Positions 35,478 to 46,210 of a stretch of DNA of 64,000 bases are shown one piece after another. The stretch spans positions 1-64,000 of the forward strand of contig JAQXCD010000020.1 in the NCBI GenBank assembly GCA_029252045.1. Direction: 5' to 3'. A program made the position numbers and the translations under genes. The notes beneath the pieces are model-generated. The model saw only the letters and a program-made list of their open reading frames with translations. It made no database searches and was not told where the DNA came from. Numbering within the stretch: position 1 is the stretch's first letter; every line of letters starts with the position of its first letter. The DNA comes from Sulfitobacter sp. GTDB lineage: Bacteria; Pseudomonadota; Alphaproteobacteria; Rhodobacterales; Rhodobacteraceae.

Positions 35478-36794
35478 CTAAATCTGAACGGCAGTGAGCG
35501 AGTTGGTCATCGCGCGGGTGATCCGGACCGGCACCACTTCGCCGATCTGTGCAGTGGCGTTGTCAATATGGACGGAATGCAGATACTCGGACTTGCCCAG
35601 CATCTGGCCCACGTTCCGGCCCGCACGCTCGACCAGCACCGACAAGTCGCGGCCGACCATGCTGTCTTGGATGGCGTGTTGCTGGCGGGTAATCAGGGCT
35701 TGCAGCCGCTGCAAACGTGCATCCGCCTCAGCGGGATCAACCTGCTGGCGGCTGGCAGCCGGCGTGCCGGGGCGGGTGGAGTATTTGAAGCTATAGGCGT
35801 AGCCGTAGTTCACCTGCTCCACCAGATCGAGTGTCGCCTGAAAATCAGCTTCGGTCTCTTCGGGAAAGCCCACAATAAAATCACCCGACATCATGATATC
35901 CGGACGCACGTCCCGGATCCGCTCGATCAGGCGCAGATAGCTTTCAGCCGTATGGCTGCGGTTCATCCGTTTGAGGATTTTATCCGAGCCGGACTGCACA
36001 GGCAGGTGCAGATAGGGCATCAGTTTGGGCGTGTCCGCATGGGCCGCGATCAGGTCATCATCCATGTCGTTAGGGTGGCTGGTAGTATAGCGGATCCGCT
36101 CCAGCCCGTCGACCTTGCCCAAGGCGCGGATAAGCTGCGCCAGCGTCATACCGCCGTGATACGCGTTGACGTTCTGTCCCAGCAGGGTGACTTCACGCAC
36201 ACCGCGCTCGACCAGCTCCTGCGCCTCGCGCACAACCTGCTCGGCAGGGCGGGATACTTCGGCGCCGCGTGTATAGGGCACCACACAGAAGGCGCAGAAC
36301 TTGTCGCATCCCTCTTGCACCGTCAGAAACGCGGAAGGCGCGCGGCGCGCTTTGGTGCCGCGCCCTTTGAGGTGGGCAAATTTGTCTTCTTCAGGGAAAT
36401 CCGTGTCCAGCGCTGTCAGCCCCTGACGCACACGCGCCTCCATCTGCGGCAAACGGTGATAGGACTGCGGCCCGACAACCAGATCCACAGCAGGCTGGCG
36501 GCGCATGATCTCGGCGCCTTCGGCCTGCGCCACACATCCCGTCACTCCAATCTTGAGGTCCGGCTTGGCATCTTTCAGTGACTTCATCCGCCCCAGCTCG
36601 GAATAGACTTTCTCTGCCGCCTTCTCGCGGATGTGGCAGGTGTTGAGCAGGATCATATCCGCATCTTCGGCGGTATCTGTTTGCACATAGCCCTCAAGGC
36701 TTTCTGCCATCCGCTCGCTGTCATAAACGTTCATCTGACAGCCGTAAGTCTTGATAAACAGCTTTTTGGGTGTGTCTGTTTTAGTGTCGGACAT
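35478..36794 (-). CDS. miaB: tRNA-2-methylthio-N6-dimethylallyladenosine synthase
   Basis: Radical-SAM methylthiotransferase acting on A37 of tRNAs. The 438-residue protein has the N-terminal UPF0004 domain ([17 protein letters not shown], with its cluster Cys), the radical-SAM cluster motif [16 protein letters not shown] near residue 155, and a C-terminal TRAM domain ending [17 protein letters not shown]. Length is normal for MiaB. It is divergent from the frameshifted conserved gene at 36930, and its stop is followed directly by the ten-G run. Confidence 0.96.
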   Translation of the reverse strand: MSDTKTDTPKKLFIKTYGCQMNVYDSERMAESLEGYVQTDTAEDADMILLNTCHIREKAAEKVYSELGRMKSLKDAKPDLKIGVTGCVAQAEGAEIMRRQPAVDLVVGPQSYHRLPQMEARVRQGLTALDTDFPEEDKFAHLKGRGTKARRAPSAFLTVQEGCDKFCAFCVVPYTRGAEVSRPAEQVVREAQELVERGVREVTLLGQNVNAYHGGMTLAQLIRALGKVDGLERIRYTTSHPNDMDDDLIAAHADTPKLMPYLHLPVQSGSDKILKRMNRSHTAESYLRLIERIRDVRPDIMMSGDFIVGFPEETEADFQATLDLVEQVNYGYAYSFKYSTRPGTPAASRQQVDPAEADARLQRLQALITRQQHAIQDSMVGRDLSVLVERAGRNVGQMLGKSEYLHSVHIDNATAQIGEVVPVRITRAMTNSLTAVQI

Positions 36795-36929
36795 GAAGCA
36801 AGCCTACGCATTATCAAGGGAACGGGGATGTCCGGCGGACTATCAGCCTGTGTCGCATCTTGCAATGCACGTCGAATTAACCGATTCTACGCCACAACCC
36901 AATTCTGCCGAACCGGAAACCGAACCCTC

Positions 36930-37800
36930 ATGCACTATCCTTCGCTGGACCAGTTTATCACCTCGCAACGCAGCGCCCTTGCCAAGGGGCCTATCGCACT
37001 TGTGCTGGTCGAGGATGATGTAGAGATCGACACAACCCTGCGCCATCACTTGCAGATGGGCTTTACCCAAGTGCTGGCCCTGATGCCGCCAATGTTCGAA
37101 TTGCCACGTGATTTGCAGGACACGGTGCACCGCATCGATTACGATATGTCCCGCGATGGCGCTACCGAGGCCGTAGTGAATGCGGTAATTGATGCCGCGG
37201 CAGGCCAATGGATCTACTATTGCTACAACGCGGAATACCTCTTCTTCCCTTTCTGCGAGACCCGCACGATTGCGGAAATGCTGGCTTTCCACACCGAAGA
37301 ACGGCGCGCGTCGATGCTGACCTATATTATCGACCTCTACGCCGATGATCTGGATCTCTACCCGCAAGCTGTATCGCTGGAGCGGGCGCATCTGGACCGT
37401 TCGGGCTATTACGCACTGGCACGCCCCGATGCGACGGTCGATGGCCACCCCAAGGAGCGGCAGTTGGATTTTTTCGGCGGGCTGCGGTGGCGCTATGAAG
37501 AACACGTCCCCCCCTGCCCGCCGTAAAATTGACCGCATCGCCATTTTCAAAGCCGCCCCGGACCTACGCTTGCGTGAGGATCACACCTTCTCGGACGAAG
37601 AATACAACACTTACTCCTGCCCGTGGCACCACAACATCACTGCGACGATCTGTTCGTTCCGCACGGCAAAGGCGCTAAAGCTCAACCCCGGCAGCCGCTA
37701 CGAGATCGAGACGTTCAAATGGCACAACTCGGCCCCGTTTGAATGGCATTCCCGTCAATTGCTGGATTTGGGCCTGATGGAACCCGGACAGTGGTTCTGA
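36930..37800 (+). pseudogene. conserved hypothetical (possible glycosyltransferase fold), frameshifted
   Basis: Cytoplasmic protein of about 289 residues once repaired. The first frame, from ATG 36930, covers LVLVEDDVEIDTTLRHHL, GQWIYYCYNAEYLFFPF and RQLDFFGGLRWRYEEHV. After the seven-C run at 37507-37513 it stops within four codons. The +1 neighbour frame continues naturally with RRKIDRIAIFKAAPDLRLRE through to HSRQLLDLGLMEPGQWF at 37800. Removing one C (seven to six) joins the parts. Proteins of this kind are conserved in roseobacters; the DLYADDL and acidic-loop pattern hints at a GT-A-like fold, but no function is assigned. Confidence 0.75.
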
Positions 37801-37899
37801 GCGGAGCCGATAAAGCAGCACTTGCGGTACTCCCCTTTTCCTAACCCACCCCTTTTGTGAAACCGCCCCATCGCGGACGGATCAAGGCTGTTGACTCAA

Positions 37900-37924
37900 G
37901 TCAATTATGTAATAATGTAATTAC
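37900..37924 (+). promoter_or_regulatory. AT-rich dyad before the ArsR gene
   Basis: TAATTATGTAATAATGTAATTA-like sequence contains GTAAT repeats and the inverted pair TAATTA / TAATTA within 25 bases of the ArsR start, unlike the GC-rich surroundings. A plausible autoregulatory operator overlapping the promoter; inferred from position and symmetry only. Confidence 0.4.
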
Positions 37925-38284
37925 ATGACTACAACTGATGAAATGGATTCGATCTTTCACGCCCTTGCGCACGTAACGCGACGGGCGATGCTGGATCACA
38001 TACGCGCAGAACCCGGCCTAACCGTCGGCAAACTTGCGAATTTTTTTGATGTAAGCCGGATTGCCGTGATGAATCATCTGGCCGTCCTCGAAAAGGCAAA
38101 CCTTGTGCTCAGCGAAAAGGACGGGCGCTCCCGAAAACTCTATCTGAACGCCATGCCGATACAGGACATCCACGACAGATGGACCGACACCTATTCGGCC
38201 CATTGGGCAGATCGGGTGAACATCATCAAATACGCCGCCGAAGCCGCCGCCAAAAAGTTAACAAGGAGGGACCAAGATGAGTGA
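37925..38284 (+). CDS. ArsR family transcriptional regulator
   Basis: 119-residue winged-helix repressor. The HTH is LTVGKLANFFDVSRIAVMNHLAVLEKANLV, followed by the wing SEKDGRSRKLYLNAMP. No CxC metal-binding pair is present, so it is probably not a metal sensor. Its last codons overlap the downstream AHSA1 gene by eight bases, the common ArsR-AHSA1 pairing in which the regulator controls its SRPBCC partner. An AT-rich stretch just upstream (TCAATTATGTAATAATGTAATTAC) probably holds the promoter and operator. Confidence 0.92.
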   Translation: MTTTDEMDSIFHALAHVTRRAMLDHIRAEPGLTVGKLANFFDVSRIAVMNHLAVLEKANLVLSEKDGRSRKLYLNAMPIQDIHDRWTDTYSAHWADRVNIIKYAAEAAAKKLTRRDQDE

Positions 38285-38801
38285 GCCCCAATTTGCCAAA
38301 GCAAACATCAACCGCACCTTCATCAAAGCCCCGATTGATGTGGTCTGGTCCACGCTTGTCGCTACAGACAAGGCTTTGCCCTTCTTCTTTGGCTCCATTT
38401 GTCAAACCACCGACGGCCTGAAAGCGGGCGCGCGTTACCGGATGGTTCACCCCAACAAAAAGGTCGCCATGGTGGTGGGAGAAGTCATCGCCTTTAATCC
38501 CCCGCACATCTATTCGCACACCTTCCAGATGACCAACATCGACGAGCCGCCGTGCAAGGTCACTTACGCGCTTGTCGAGAAAGACGGCGGAACCGAATTT
38601 TCGCTGGCCATCGAGAATGCGGTCGAGGGCGGCAAGCTGTTCAAGGAAATGGTTTCTGCACAAGGCTTTATCGGATCGAATCTGAAAGCGCTGTGCGAAA
38701 ACGGACGCCCCGCGGTCACGGGCCGCATGGTCGGCGTTCTGTCCCCGATCTTCGGGCTTTTGGCAAAGAAGAAACAAGGCATTGAAAACTGGCCCCTTTA
38801 G
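38277..38801 (+). CDS. SRPBCC/AHSA1-domain protein
   Basis: 174-residue START/Bet v 1-like protein. It begins with NINRTFIKAPIDVVWSTLVATDKALPFFFGS and ends with MVSAQGFIGSNLKALCENGRPA, typical of the AHSA1 ligand-binding group often paired with ArsR regulators. Such proteins bind hydrophobic small molecules; the ligand is unknown. ATG 38277 lies inside the regulator gene end, and GGAGG eight bases upstream supports it. Confidence 0.88.
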   Translation: MSEPQFAKANINRTFIKAPIDVVWSTLVATDKALPFFFGSICQTTDGLKAGARYRMVHPNKKVAMVVGEVIAFNPPHIYSHTFQMTNIDEPPCKVTYALVEKDGGTEFSLAIENAVEGGKLFKEMVSAQGFIGSNLKALCENGRPAVTGRMVGVLSPIFGLLAKKKQGIENWPL

Positions 38802-38963
38802 GAAAGGCCGACCAAAAACGCATCCAAGAAAGGATAATTAGCTCTGCACACTGCATCACCCTCGGCACGACACGCCACCGCTCCTGCTTGGTTAAAGGCG
38901 GTCTCGGTAATCGGGATAATCTGGTACGCTTTCGGCCTGTTACAGTTTTGGCTGGGCGTCTCT

Positions 38964-39284
38964 ATGGACACCGCCGGTGCAGTCAGCACGGGCGCGATAA
39001 CGCCCGCCCATGGTGCGGCTCTTGACGACACGCCGCTGCTGGTCTGGCTTGCCTTTGCAGTGGCCTCTGGCACCGGATTGCTCGGCTCGGCCTTGCTTTT
39101 CAAGGCCTCCGGACACGCAAAGCAGGTGTTTGCCCTCTCTGCCATATGCGCAGCCGGCTACTATGTCTGGGTTTACATGATCAGTGGCACGGGCGCAGAC
39201 CGCCCCACAGAAGAACTGTATATCGCCGCCGTCGTCATTGGCGTCACGCTGGGCTTCTGCATTCTCAGCAGGCGCGTTGCCTGA
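38964..39284 (+). CDS. small membrane protein, N-terminus uncertain
   Basis: Hydrophobic protein with helices near TPLLVWLAFAVASGTGLLGSALL, VFALSAICAAGYYVWVYMI and LYIAAVVIGVTLGFCIL. In-frame codons upstream of ATG 38964 encode another helix with a typical start region (PAWLKAVSVIGIIWYAFGLLQ), so the real protein surely begins earlier, giving four helices. No ATG, GTG or TTG exists in that stretch; CTG 38844, preceded by AAAGGA, is the only candidate seen. Small roseobacter inner-membrane proteins of this shape have no known function. A lost start codon or base error is possible. Confidence 0.6.
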   Translation: MDTAGAVSTGAITPAHGAALDDTPLLVWLAFAVASGTGLLGSALLFKASGHAKQVFALSAICAAGYYVWVYMISGTGADRPTEELYIAAVVIGVTLGFCILSRRVA

Positions 39285-39314
39285 CGCCCCCTTCCCAATC
39301 CTTGAAAAATGCAG

Positions 39315-39338
39315 GGGCCTTCTAAACCCGGAAGGCCC
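39315..39338. terminator. bidirectional hairpin between convergent genes
   Basis: GGGCCTTC and GAAGGCCC form a perfect 8-base stem with an 8-base loop between the small membrane protein gene and the convergent 123-aa gene. On the minus strand it is followed within five bases by ATTTTTC, a weak T run. Confidence 0.65.
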
Positions 39339-39347
39339 TGTCACCTG

Positions 39348-39719
39348 TCACGACCCACCCCTGTTCACCTTAACCCGACTGACAGGCATCTGTCCCACAA
39401 CCGGCAGCGCCTGCTGCGCCTCTCCGGTAATTCCCAACCGGTCCTGCCTCCGCGCCTCTTGGTTGCCCAGCTCGTGTTCCAGCTCGGCGATGGCGTCCGC
39501 CTGCCAGTCATCGGGCTCTTGCACCTCCTGAACCGTGCCACCAACTGCCGCCAACGCCAGATCTTCGACCATGGCACGCAACTTAGGGTCAGTCTTGAGG
39601 GCCACCAGCAAACAGGCGGTCAGCCCAAATCCGATGATGCGGCCCAGAATACGCGCGGTGCGCGCCCGTGAGCGGCGGTTGATCAGCCGCTCTTCGCGGT
39701 ATGTTTTTGCAAATGTCAT
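39348..39719 (-). CDS. small membrane-anchored hypothetical protein
   Basis: 123-residue protein with a basic N-terminus (KTYREERLINRRSRARTARILG), one hydrophobic helix (IIGFGLTACLLVALK, residues 28-43) and an acidic, Gln/Glu-rich soluble tail (EVQEPDDWQADAIAELEHELG) that may form a coiled coil. Predicted inner-membrane anchor with tail outside or inside undetermined. No family recognised. It is divergent from the RNA methyltransferase gene, whose true start lies 92 bases away. Confidence 0.6.
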   Translation of the reverse strand: MTFAKTYREERLINRRSRARTARILGRIIGFGLTACLLVALKTDPKLRAMVEDLALAAVGGTVQEVQEPDDWQADAIAELEHELGNQEARRQDRLGITGEAQQALPVVGQMPVSRVKVNRGGS

Positions 39720-39810
39720 GCACCTTCCTTGCGCTCAATCACGGCCATATTTTGGCAAACCCCGCAAAAATGACGTGCAGCTTGTCGCGGCACAGACTAA
39801 ACCCCTGCAC

Positions 39811-41801
<1,991 letters not shown>

Positions 41802-41998
41802 GGGAGGTTTGGGGGCGTAGGGGGCAGGTACCGCGCCCCCTTCCAAAAACGGTCCTTTGCGCCGGTGACACAAACGGTAGGTTTTGACCGCTTTTCGCGT
41901 TAAAGCGGACACCAGTTTCGTTCTTACGAGACGACCGCAACGCGGACGAAGCGGGCCTTGAATTTGGCATTGCCGATGTCAGCTTGAGAGCAGAGCGT
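41802..41998. other. intergenic stretch with lower GC, accessory boundary
   Basis: No coding frame is convincing. It holds G-rich GGGGGCGTAGGGGGC with a facing CGCCCCC, a possible kdsA terminator, then ACCGCTTTTCGCGTTAAAGCGG, a 7-base hairpin. From about 41,850 base composition becomes more AT-rich and stays so to about 42,710, marking a likely insert between kdsA and fabI. Confidence 0.5.
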
Positions 41999-42457
41999 TC
42001 AAATATGTCGATAGACGACTGAGACGTCACAAACCAAAGCTGCTTCGATTTTCTTGACCACATCATCCGACAATTTCCCAATGTTCGGGTTCATTGCGCT
42101 CAATGCAAAACGTCCGAAGGCTTGATGAAACGAATAGTTTAGCAAATTCAGTGCAGCGGACGATGAACAACAAGGCAATCGGTATTCATTTAGCTGAAAT
42201 CCTGCCTTTTCGTCATAGTCTAAAGACATTGCCTCGCCCCACCAATCAACATCGATATCGGCGTTGCACCGAGTACATGAGACCGTTTCAAAATTAGCCC
42301 CACAATCAAAAAATTGAACATGTTCGTTTTGGATGATTTCGATTTCATCAGCATCTGGCATCATTCTTTCCAAAAGCTCCAATGTAGCCTTAGCATTGGC
42401 TTCTGATGGAATATGTTCAGAAAGTTTAGGAACGATCATGATCCAATTGTCAGACAT
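41999..42457 (-). CDS. accessory hypothetical protein with Cys pairs
   Basis: 152-residue acidic soluble protein, clearly more AT-rich and with different codon use from neighbours. It contains VSCTRCNADIDVDWWGEAM (a CxxC pair) and RLPCCSSSAALNLLNY (CC), so a four-Cys zinc site is plausible. No signal peptide or membrane segment. I recognise the pattern only from uncharacterised accessory proteins spread among unrelated bacteria; immunity or stress roles would be speculation. Likely recent transfer. Confidence 0.65.
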   Translation of the reverse strand: MSDNWIMIVPKLSEHIPSEANAKATLELLERMMPDADEIEIIQNEHVQFFDCGANFETVSCTRCNADIDVDWWGEAMSLDYDEKAGFQLNEYRLPCCSSSAALNLLNYSFHQAFGRFALSAMNPNIGKLSDDVVKKIEAALVCDVSVVYRHI

Positions 42458-42713
42458 AGTTTAGACCTCAGAATACTTTTCTGCACACCCAATAGCAGAC
42501 ATTCGGAAGCCGTGCAGTATCCGTAACTCTGGGCTCAGAAGAGCCATTAGCTGCAATTTGTTTGAATGACCGCTCATGGACATAAACCCCATGACAGAAC
42601 TTCCCTGCCAAAAACCCTCCTTTTTGGCACAGTCGAAAAACAGCCTATTTTCGGCTGCCAAAAACCCCGTTCAAAACCCAAGGCGTTGTTGAACGTTTTT
42701 GGTGCCCCTTAGC
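42458..42713. other. intergenic region of the accessory insert
   Basis: A 66-codon minus-strand ORF (42461-42661) exists but has no recognisable protein character or clear ribosome site. The stretch includes two copies of TGCCAAAAACCC-like sequence and the fabI hairpin at its right end. Otherwise nothing convincing was found. Confidence 0.5.
42659..42702 (-). terminator. hairpin after fabI
   Basis: On the minus strand CCAAAAACGTTCAA and TTGAACGGGGTTTTTGG are inverted copies apart from a three-base CCC bulge, with a 13-base loop. It begins 12 bases beyond the fabI stop. The descending arm holds TTTTT, so it can act as a terminator. Confidence 0.6.
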
Positions 42714-43505
42714 TCACAAATTCTCCGCCTGCGGCATCCCCAGCACATGATAGCCACCATCGACGTGGATGATCTCGCCCGTGGTGCAAGCACCCGCATC
42801 AGAGGCCAGATAAACAGCCGTACCGCCCACCGCTTCCAGCGTTGCATTCTCGCGCAGGGGCGCGTTGAGGCCGGTATGCTTGTAGGTCTTGCGTGCGCCA
42901 CCAATTGCAGCCCCCGCCAGCGTCTTCATCGGACCGGGGCTGATAGCGTTCACGCGGATGCCTTCAGGCCCCAGATCATTCGCCAGATAGCGCGTCGCAC
43001 TCTCTAGCGCGGCCTTGGCCACACCCATGACATTGTAGTTCGGGACAACCTTGTTGGAACCTTGGTAGGTCAGCGTCAGCAGCGTGCCGCCGTTCTCTGT
43101 CATCAGCGGATGGGCACGGCGCGCCACTTCGATGAAGCTATAGGCCGAGATGTCCATGGAGTGTTTGAAGTTCGCACGGGAGGTATTCAGAAACCGCCCA
43201 GTCAGCTCGGATTTATCGGAAAACGCAATCGCATGAACCACAAAATCAATCGTCGGCCAGCGGGCGCCCAACTGATCAAACGCTGTGTCCAGTGACGCAT
43301 CGTCAGTCACATCCACATCGACCATAAAATCCGATCCGACACTCTCGGCCAACGGCTTGAGCCGCGTACCAAAGGCTTCGCCCTGATAGGTAAAGGCCAA
43401 CTCGGCCCCTGCGCCCGCCATCGCCTTTGCGATGCCCCATGCGATGGACCGCTCGTTTGCGACCCCCATAATCAACCCGCGCTTACCGCTTAACATGCCA
43501 GTCAT
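42714..43505 (-). CDS. fabI: enoyl-[acyl-carrier-protein] reductase (NADH)
   Basis: Last reductive step of fatty acid elongation. The 263-residue SDR protein carries the FabI version of the cofactor loop, GLIMGVANERSIAWGIAK, and the catalytic Tyr/Lys in VPNYNVMGVAKAAL (Y-x6-K) near residue 155. It ends with TTGEIIHVDGGYHVLGM. It lies nine bases after fabB in the same operon, ordered fabB-fabI as in many alphaproteobacteria. Confidence 0.97.
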   Translation of the reverse strand: MTGMLSGKRGLIMGVANERSIAWGIAKAMAGAGAELAFTYQGEAFGTRLKPLAESVGSDFMVDVDVTDDASLDTAFDQLGARWPTIDFVVHAIAFSDKSELTGRFLNTSRANFKHSMDISAYSFIEVARRAHPLMTENGGTLLTLTYQGSNKVVPNYNVMGVAKAALESATRYLANDLGPEGIRVNAISPGPMKTLAGAAIGGARKTYKHTGLNAPLRENATLEAVGGTAVYLASDAGACTTGEIIHVDGGYHVLGMPQAENL

Positions 43506-43514
43506 TGTCTGATC

Positions 43515-44744
43515 CTAACCTTTGTACTTCGAGAGGATCATAGATCCGTTGGTGCCGCCAAATCCGAAGGAGTTGGTCATGACAGAATCAAGGCCCGCAT
43601 TGTCGACACGCACGGTGGCAATCTCGGCTGGGTCCAAACGTTCGTCCAAGGTTTGCACGTTGATGGACGGCGTGATGAAATCATCCTCCAGCATCAGCAA
43701 ACAGAAAATCGCCTCCAGCGCGCCCGCCGCACCCTGTGCGTGGCCTGTCATCGACTTGGTCGAACTGACAGGCGGAGTGGCGCCTTGGCCGAACACGCGG
43801 CGCACGGCTTCAATCTCGCCCACGTCACCGACAGGCGTAGAGGTACCATGCGCGTTGATATAGCTTACCTTGCGGCCTTCTGGCAGGGTGGATAGGGCCA
43901 GACGCATCGCACGTTCGCCGCCTTCACCGCTAGGGGCGACCATGTCATGCCCGTCCGACGTTGCTGCAAAACCGGTGACTTCAGCGTAGATTTTGGCACC
44001 GCGCGCCAGCGCATGTTCAAGGTCTTCCAGCACAACCATGCCACCACCGCCGGAGATCACAAAACCGTCGCGGTCTTGGTCAAACGCACGGCTCGCCAGC
44101 TCTGGCGTGTCGTTGTATTTGCTGCTCATCGCGCCCATGGCGTCAAACAGGCACGACAGGGTCCAGTCCAGCTCCTCACCGCCACCGGCAAACATAACAT
44201 CCTGTTTACCAATCATAATTTGCTCTGCCGCGTTGCCGATGCAATGCAGCGAGGTCGAGCAGGCAGAGGTGATGGAATAGTTGATGCCCTTGATCTTATA
44301 GGCGGTGGACAGGTTCGCACTCACGGTGGAGCTCATACATTTCGGCACAGCAAAGGGCCCGATGCGTTTGGTCGCACCCGAGCTTTTCACAACTTCGTGC
44401 GCGGTCAGCATTGCCGAGGTCGACGGCCCGCCGGAGCCAGCCACCAGACCGGTGCGCGGGTTCGAGATCATCTCCTCGGACAGCCCCGCATCCTCGATCG
44501 CCTGCCCCATCGCCAGATAAGCATAGGCAGCGCCCTGCCCCATGAAACGGAAGGTGCGCTTGTCGATCAGCTCTTGTGGGTTGATCTTGAGCGTACCGGC
44601 GATTTGGCTGCGAAACCCGTGCTCGGCCATCTCGGGCGAAGCAACAATCCCACTGGTCCCCGCCTTCAGAGAGGCTTTGACCTCGGCAGCATTATTTCCG
44701 ATGGATGAGACAATCCCCAACCCTGTGACGACGACGCGGCGCAT
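43515..44744 (-). CDS. fabB: 3-oxoacyl-ACP synthase I (KAS I)
   Basis: Condensing enzyme for unsaturated fatty acid synthesis. The 409-residue thiolase-fold protein has the Cys-His-His set: [16 protein letters not shown] near residue 163, [12 protein letters not shown] near 297 and [15 protein letters not shown] near 333. ATG 44744 is fixed by TTAGGGAGTGCTGCAC upstream; the GTG three codons earlier lies too close to that ribosome site. In relatives fabA precedes it directly, but here a LuxR-type gene and a divergent small gene sit between. Confidence 0.96.
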   Translation of the reverse strand: MRRVVVTGLGIVSSIGNNAAEVKASLKAGTSGIVASPEMAEHGFRSQIAGTLKINPQELIDKRTFRFMGQGAAYAYLAMGQAIEDAGLSEEMISNPRTGLVAGSGGPSTSAMLTAHEVVKSSGATKRIGPFAVPKCMSSTVSANLSTAYKIKGINYSITSACSTSLHCIGNAAEQIMIGKQDVMFAGGGEELDWTLSCLFDAMGAMSSKYNDTPELASRAFDQDRDGFVISGGGGMVVLEDLEHALARGAKIYAEVTGFAATSDGHDMVAPSGEGGERAMRLALSTLPEGRKVSYINAHGTSTPVGDVGEIEAVRRVFGQGATPPVSSTKSMTGHAQGAAGALEAIFCLLMLEDDFITPSINVQTLDERLDPAEIATVRVDNAGLDSVMTNSFGFGGTNGSMILSKYKG

Positions 44745-44824
44745 GTGCAGCACTCCCTAATCGATTTTTTTCCATTTAGGACGTCTGGGCGCTGTGGCGC
44801 AACCAGTTAAGCCTACATCCCGCT

Positions 44825-45568
44825 TTAGCGCAGCACATGCAATCCGGTCGCTTTGGCCACCGCTGCCGCATTCGATGTGACCCGCAGCTTGCGACGGGCG
44901 TTCATACAAACCTTGGCAACCCAGTTCTGGCTTACCCCGCTTGTCAGTGCGATTTCTTTCGGGGACAGCCCGTAGAACATCAATTGCAGATATTTCACTT
45001 CGTTGTCCGTTAATCCCAACGTCCTTTCCGCTGCAACGCCGAGGCGGCTTTTGATTTCCTCATGCAGTTCCACCGCCACACCCATAGCTGCATACAGCGC
45101 GTTCTTGCCCAGTTTTTCACCCCTACGTCCGCCAGAAAAGCCACCTCCCGACATTTGGTTGTTACGGAAGTGATAAAGGCAGTCATAAAACATCCCATGG
45201 CGCAGGGATTGCTCGATGATTTCGGTGTATTTGGGCGAAATGGTAAGCTTGGCAGTCGTGAAAAAAGACAGTTTGTAGGTTGGCAAACTCTGACAAATGC
45301 CGCTGACAATCGGGCTGAGGTGCCGATCATAGTAAAACGCGATCCAGTCGGGGTGCGCAAACATCAGATCACAACTGTCCACATCCGTGCCATCATCGGC
45401 CAAACGGACAGACCGGTAGGTAAAATGGGTAAATCCCAGGCCTTGCCACCGCACAGCGCTGTCGCGGAACAAACCTTCTATTTCCCCACACTCGGCGACG
45501 ATCAATCCGGCCTCTTCCGCAAAGCGAAACGAATAAACACAATCAGATTTCCGCATATCCGGTGACAT
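44825..45568 (-). CDS. LuxR-type solo regulator with divergent ligand domain
   Basis: 247-residue transcription factor. The C-terminal HTH LGLTDNEVKYLQLMFYGLSPKEIALTSGVSQNWVAKVCMNARRKL is a standard LuxR/GerE domain (about residues 180-235). The N-terminal region recalls an autoinducer-binding domain: GLGFTHFTYRS, then HPDWIAFYYDRHLSPIV, where the conserved Asp-Pro that holds the acyl-homoserine lactone amide reads Ser-Pro. No luxI-type synthase is near, so it is a solo that may sense another ligand. It lies between fabB and fabA and is divergent from a small gene of unknown function. Confidence 0.85.
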   Translation of the reverse strand: MSPDMRKSDCVYSFRFAEEAGLIVAECGEIEGLFRDSAVRWQGLGFTHFTYRSVRLADDGTDVDSCDLMFAHPDWIAFYYDRHLSPIVSGICQSLPTYKLSFFTTAKLTISPKYTEIIEQSLRHGMFYDCLYHFRNNQMSGGGFSGGRRGEKLGKNALYAAMGVAVELHEEIKSRLGVAAERTLGLTDNEVKYLQLMFYGLSPKEIALTSGVSQNWVAKVCMNARRKLRVTSNAAAVAKATGLHVLR

Positions 45569-45754
45569 CTAAGCAAATGAGCGCAAAAAGTTTTTTCCCG
45601 TTTCTGACCCGCGTTGTCAATAATTATGGACTGTCGCCCCCGCGCAGACAGATTTGGGGCTGATCGCGGCTCCGACATGATTAACCTAACGTCAGGATAG
45701 CCCGTAACATCGCCGGCATCTCATTGATTTGAAAAACAACTCAGGAGACAAACC

Positions 45755-46175
45755 ATGTTTGCAAATACACCACCCGATCCCGATCTGGTTCAACCGACCA
45801 TCGTTGTGCGTGGCGTCAGGCAGCAAAGCCAGTGGGAAATGGACCTGATCCGCGACTCGCTTCAATTAAACTTTGCTGCCGACCAATTTCAGTTTGTTAA
45901 TGGCAGCGGTGGCGGTGGCGCGGGATCGACTACGAACACTTATCCATGGGCCACCGCCGAGGACATTCTGGAAATGGCACAGATTGTCGTAGAATCTCCC
46001 CCGACGTGGACCGGTTCCAACACATACACTTTCGAGCTACGCTCGTCCTTCTTTCGGGACTACGATGGGGACGGTACACGGGACACGGTACAACCGCGGC
46101 AGCACAATCGAGCTAGAAGCCGATAGCCTTGATGACGCATTGCGGCAGTTTACAGACGACTATTCGCTGTTCTGA
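45755..46175 (+). pseudogene. small hypothetical protein gene, probable frameshift
   Basis: About 139 residues if repaired. It starts at ATG 45755 behind a good CAGGAGACAAACC site and reads VQPTIVVRGVRQQSQWEMDL, a flexible NGSGGGGAGSTTN linker, and YTFELRSSFFRDYDG. The annotated frame then ends in RQHNRARSR. Removing one G from the GGGG at 46067-46070 gives a smoother end, RYNRGSTIELEADSLDDALRQF...YSLF, stopping at 46175. No signal peptide or known family. It is divergent from the LuxR-type gene and may be its target. The repaired reading is inferred from protein character only. Confidence 0.55.
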
Positions 46176-46210
46176 GCAACGACAAAGGGCGGCGTGCCGA
46201 CCTGCCGCCC

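Noticed and set aside
35379-36581. 400-codon plus-strand ORF
   Set aside because: Antisense of miaB; no family features.
42461-42661. 66-codon minus-strand ORF near the accessory gene
   Set aside because: No ribosome site, no domain pattern and only a short chance-length frame in AT-rich DNA.
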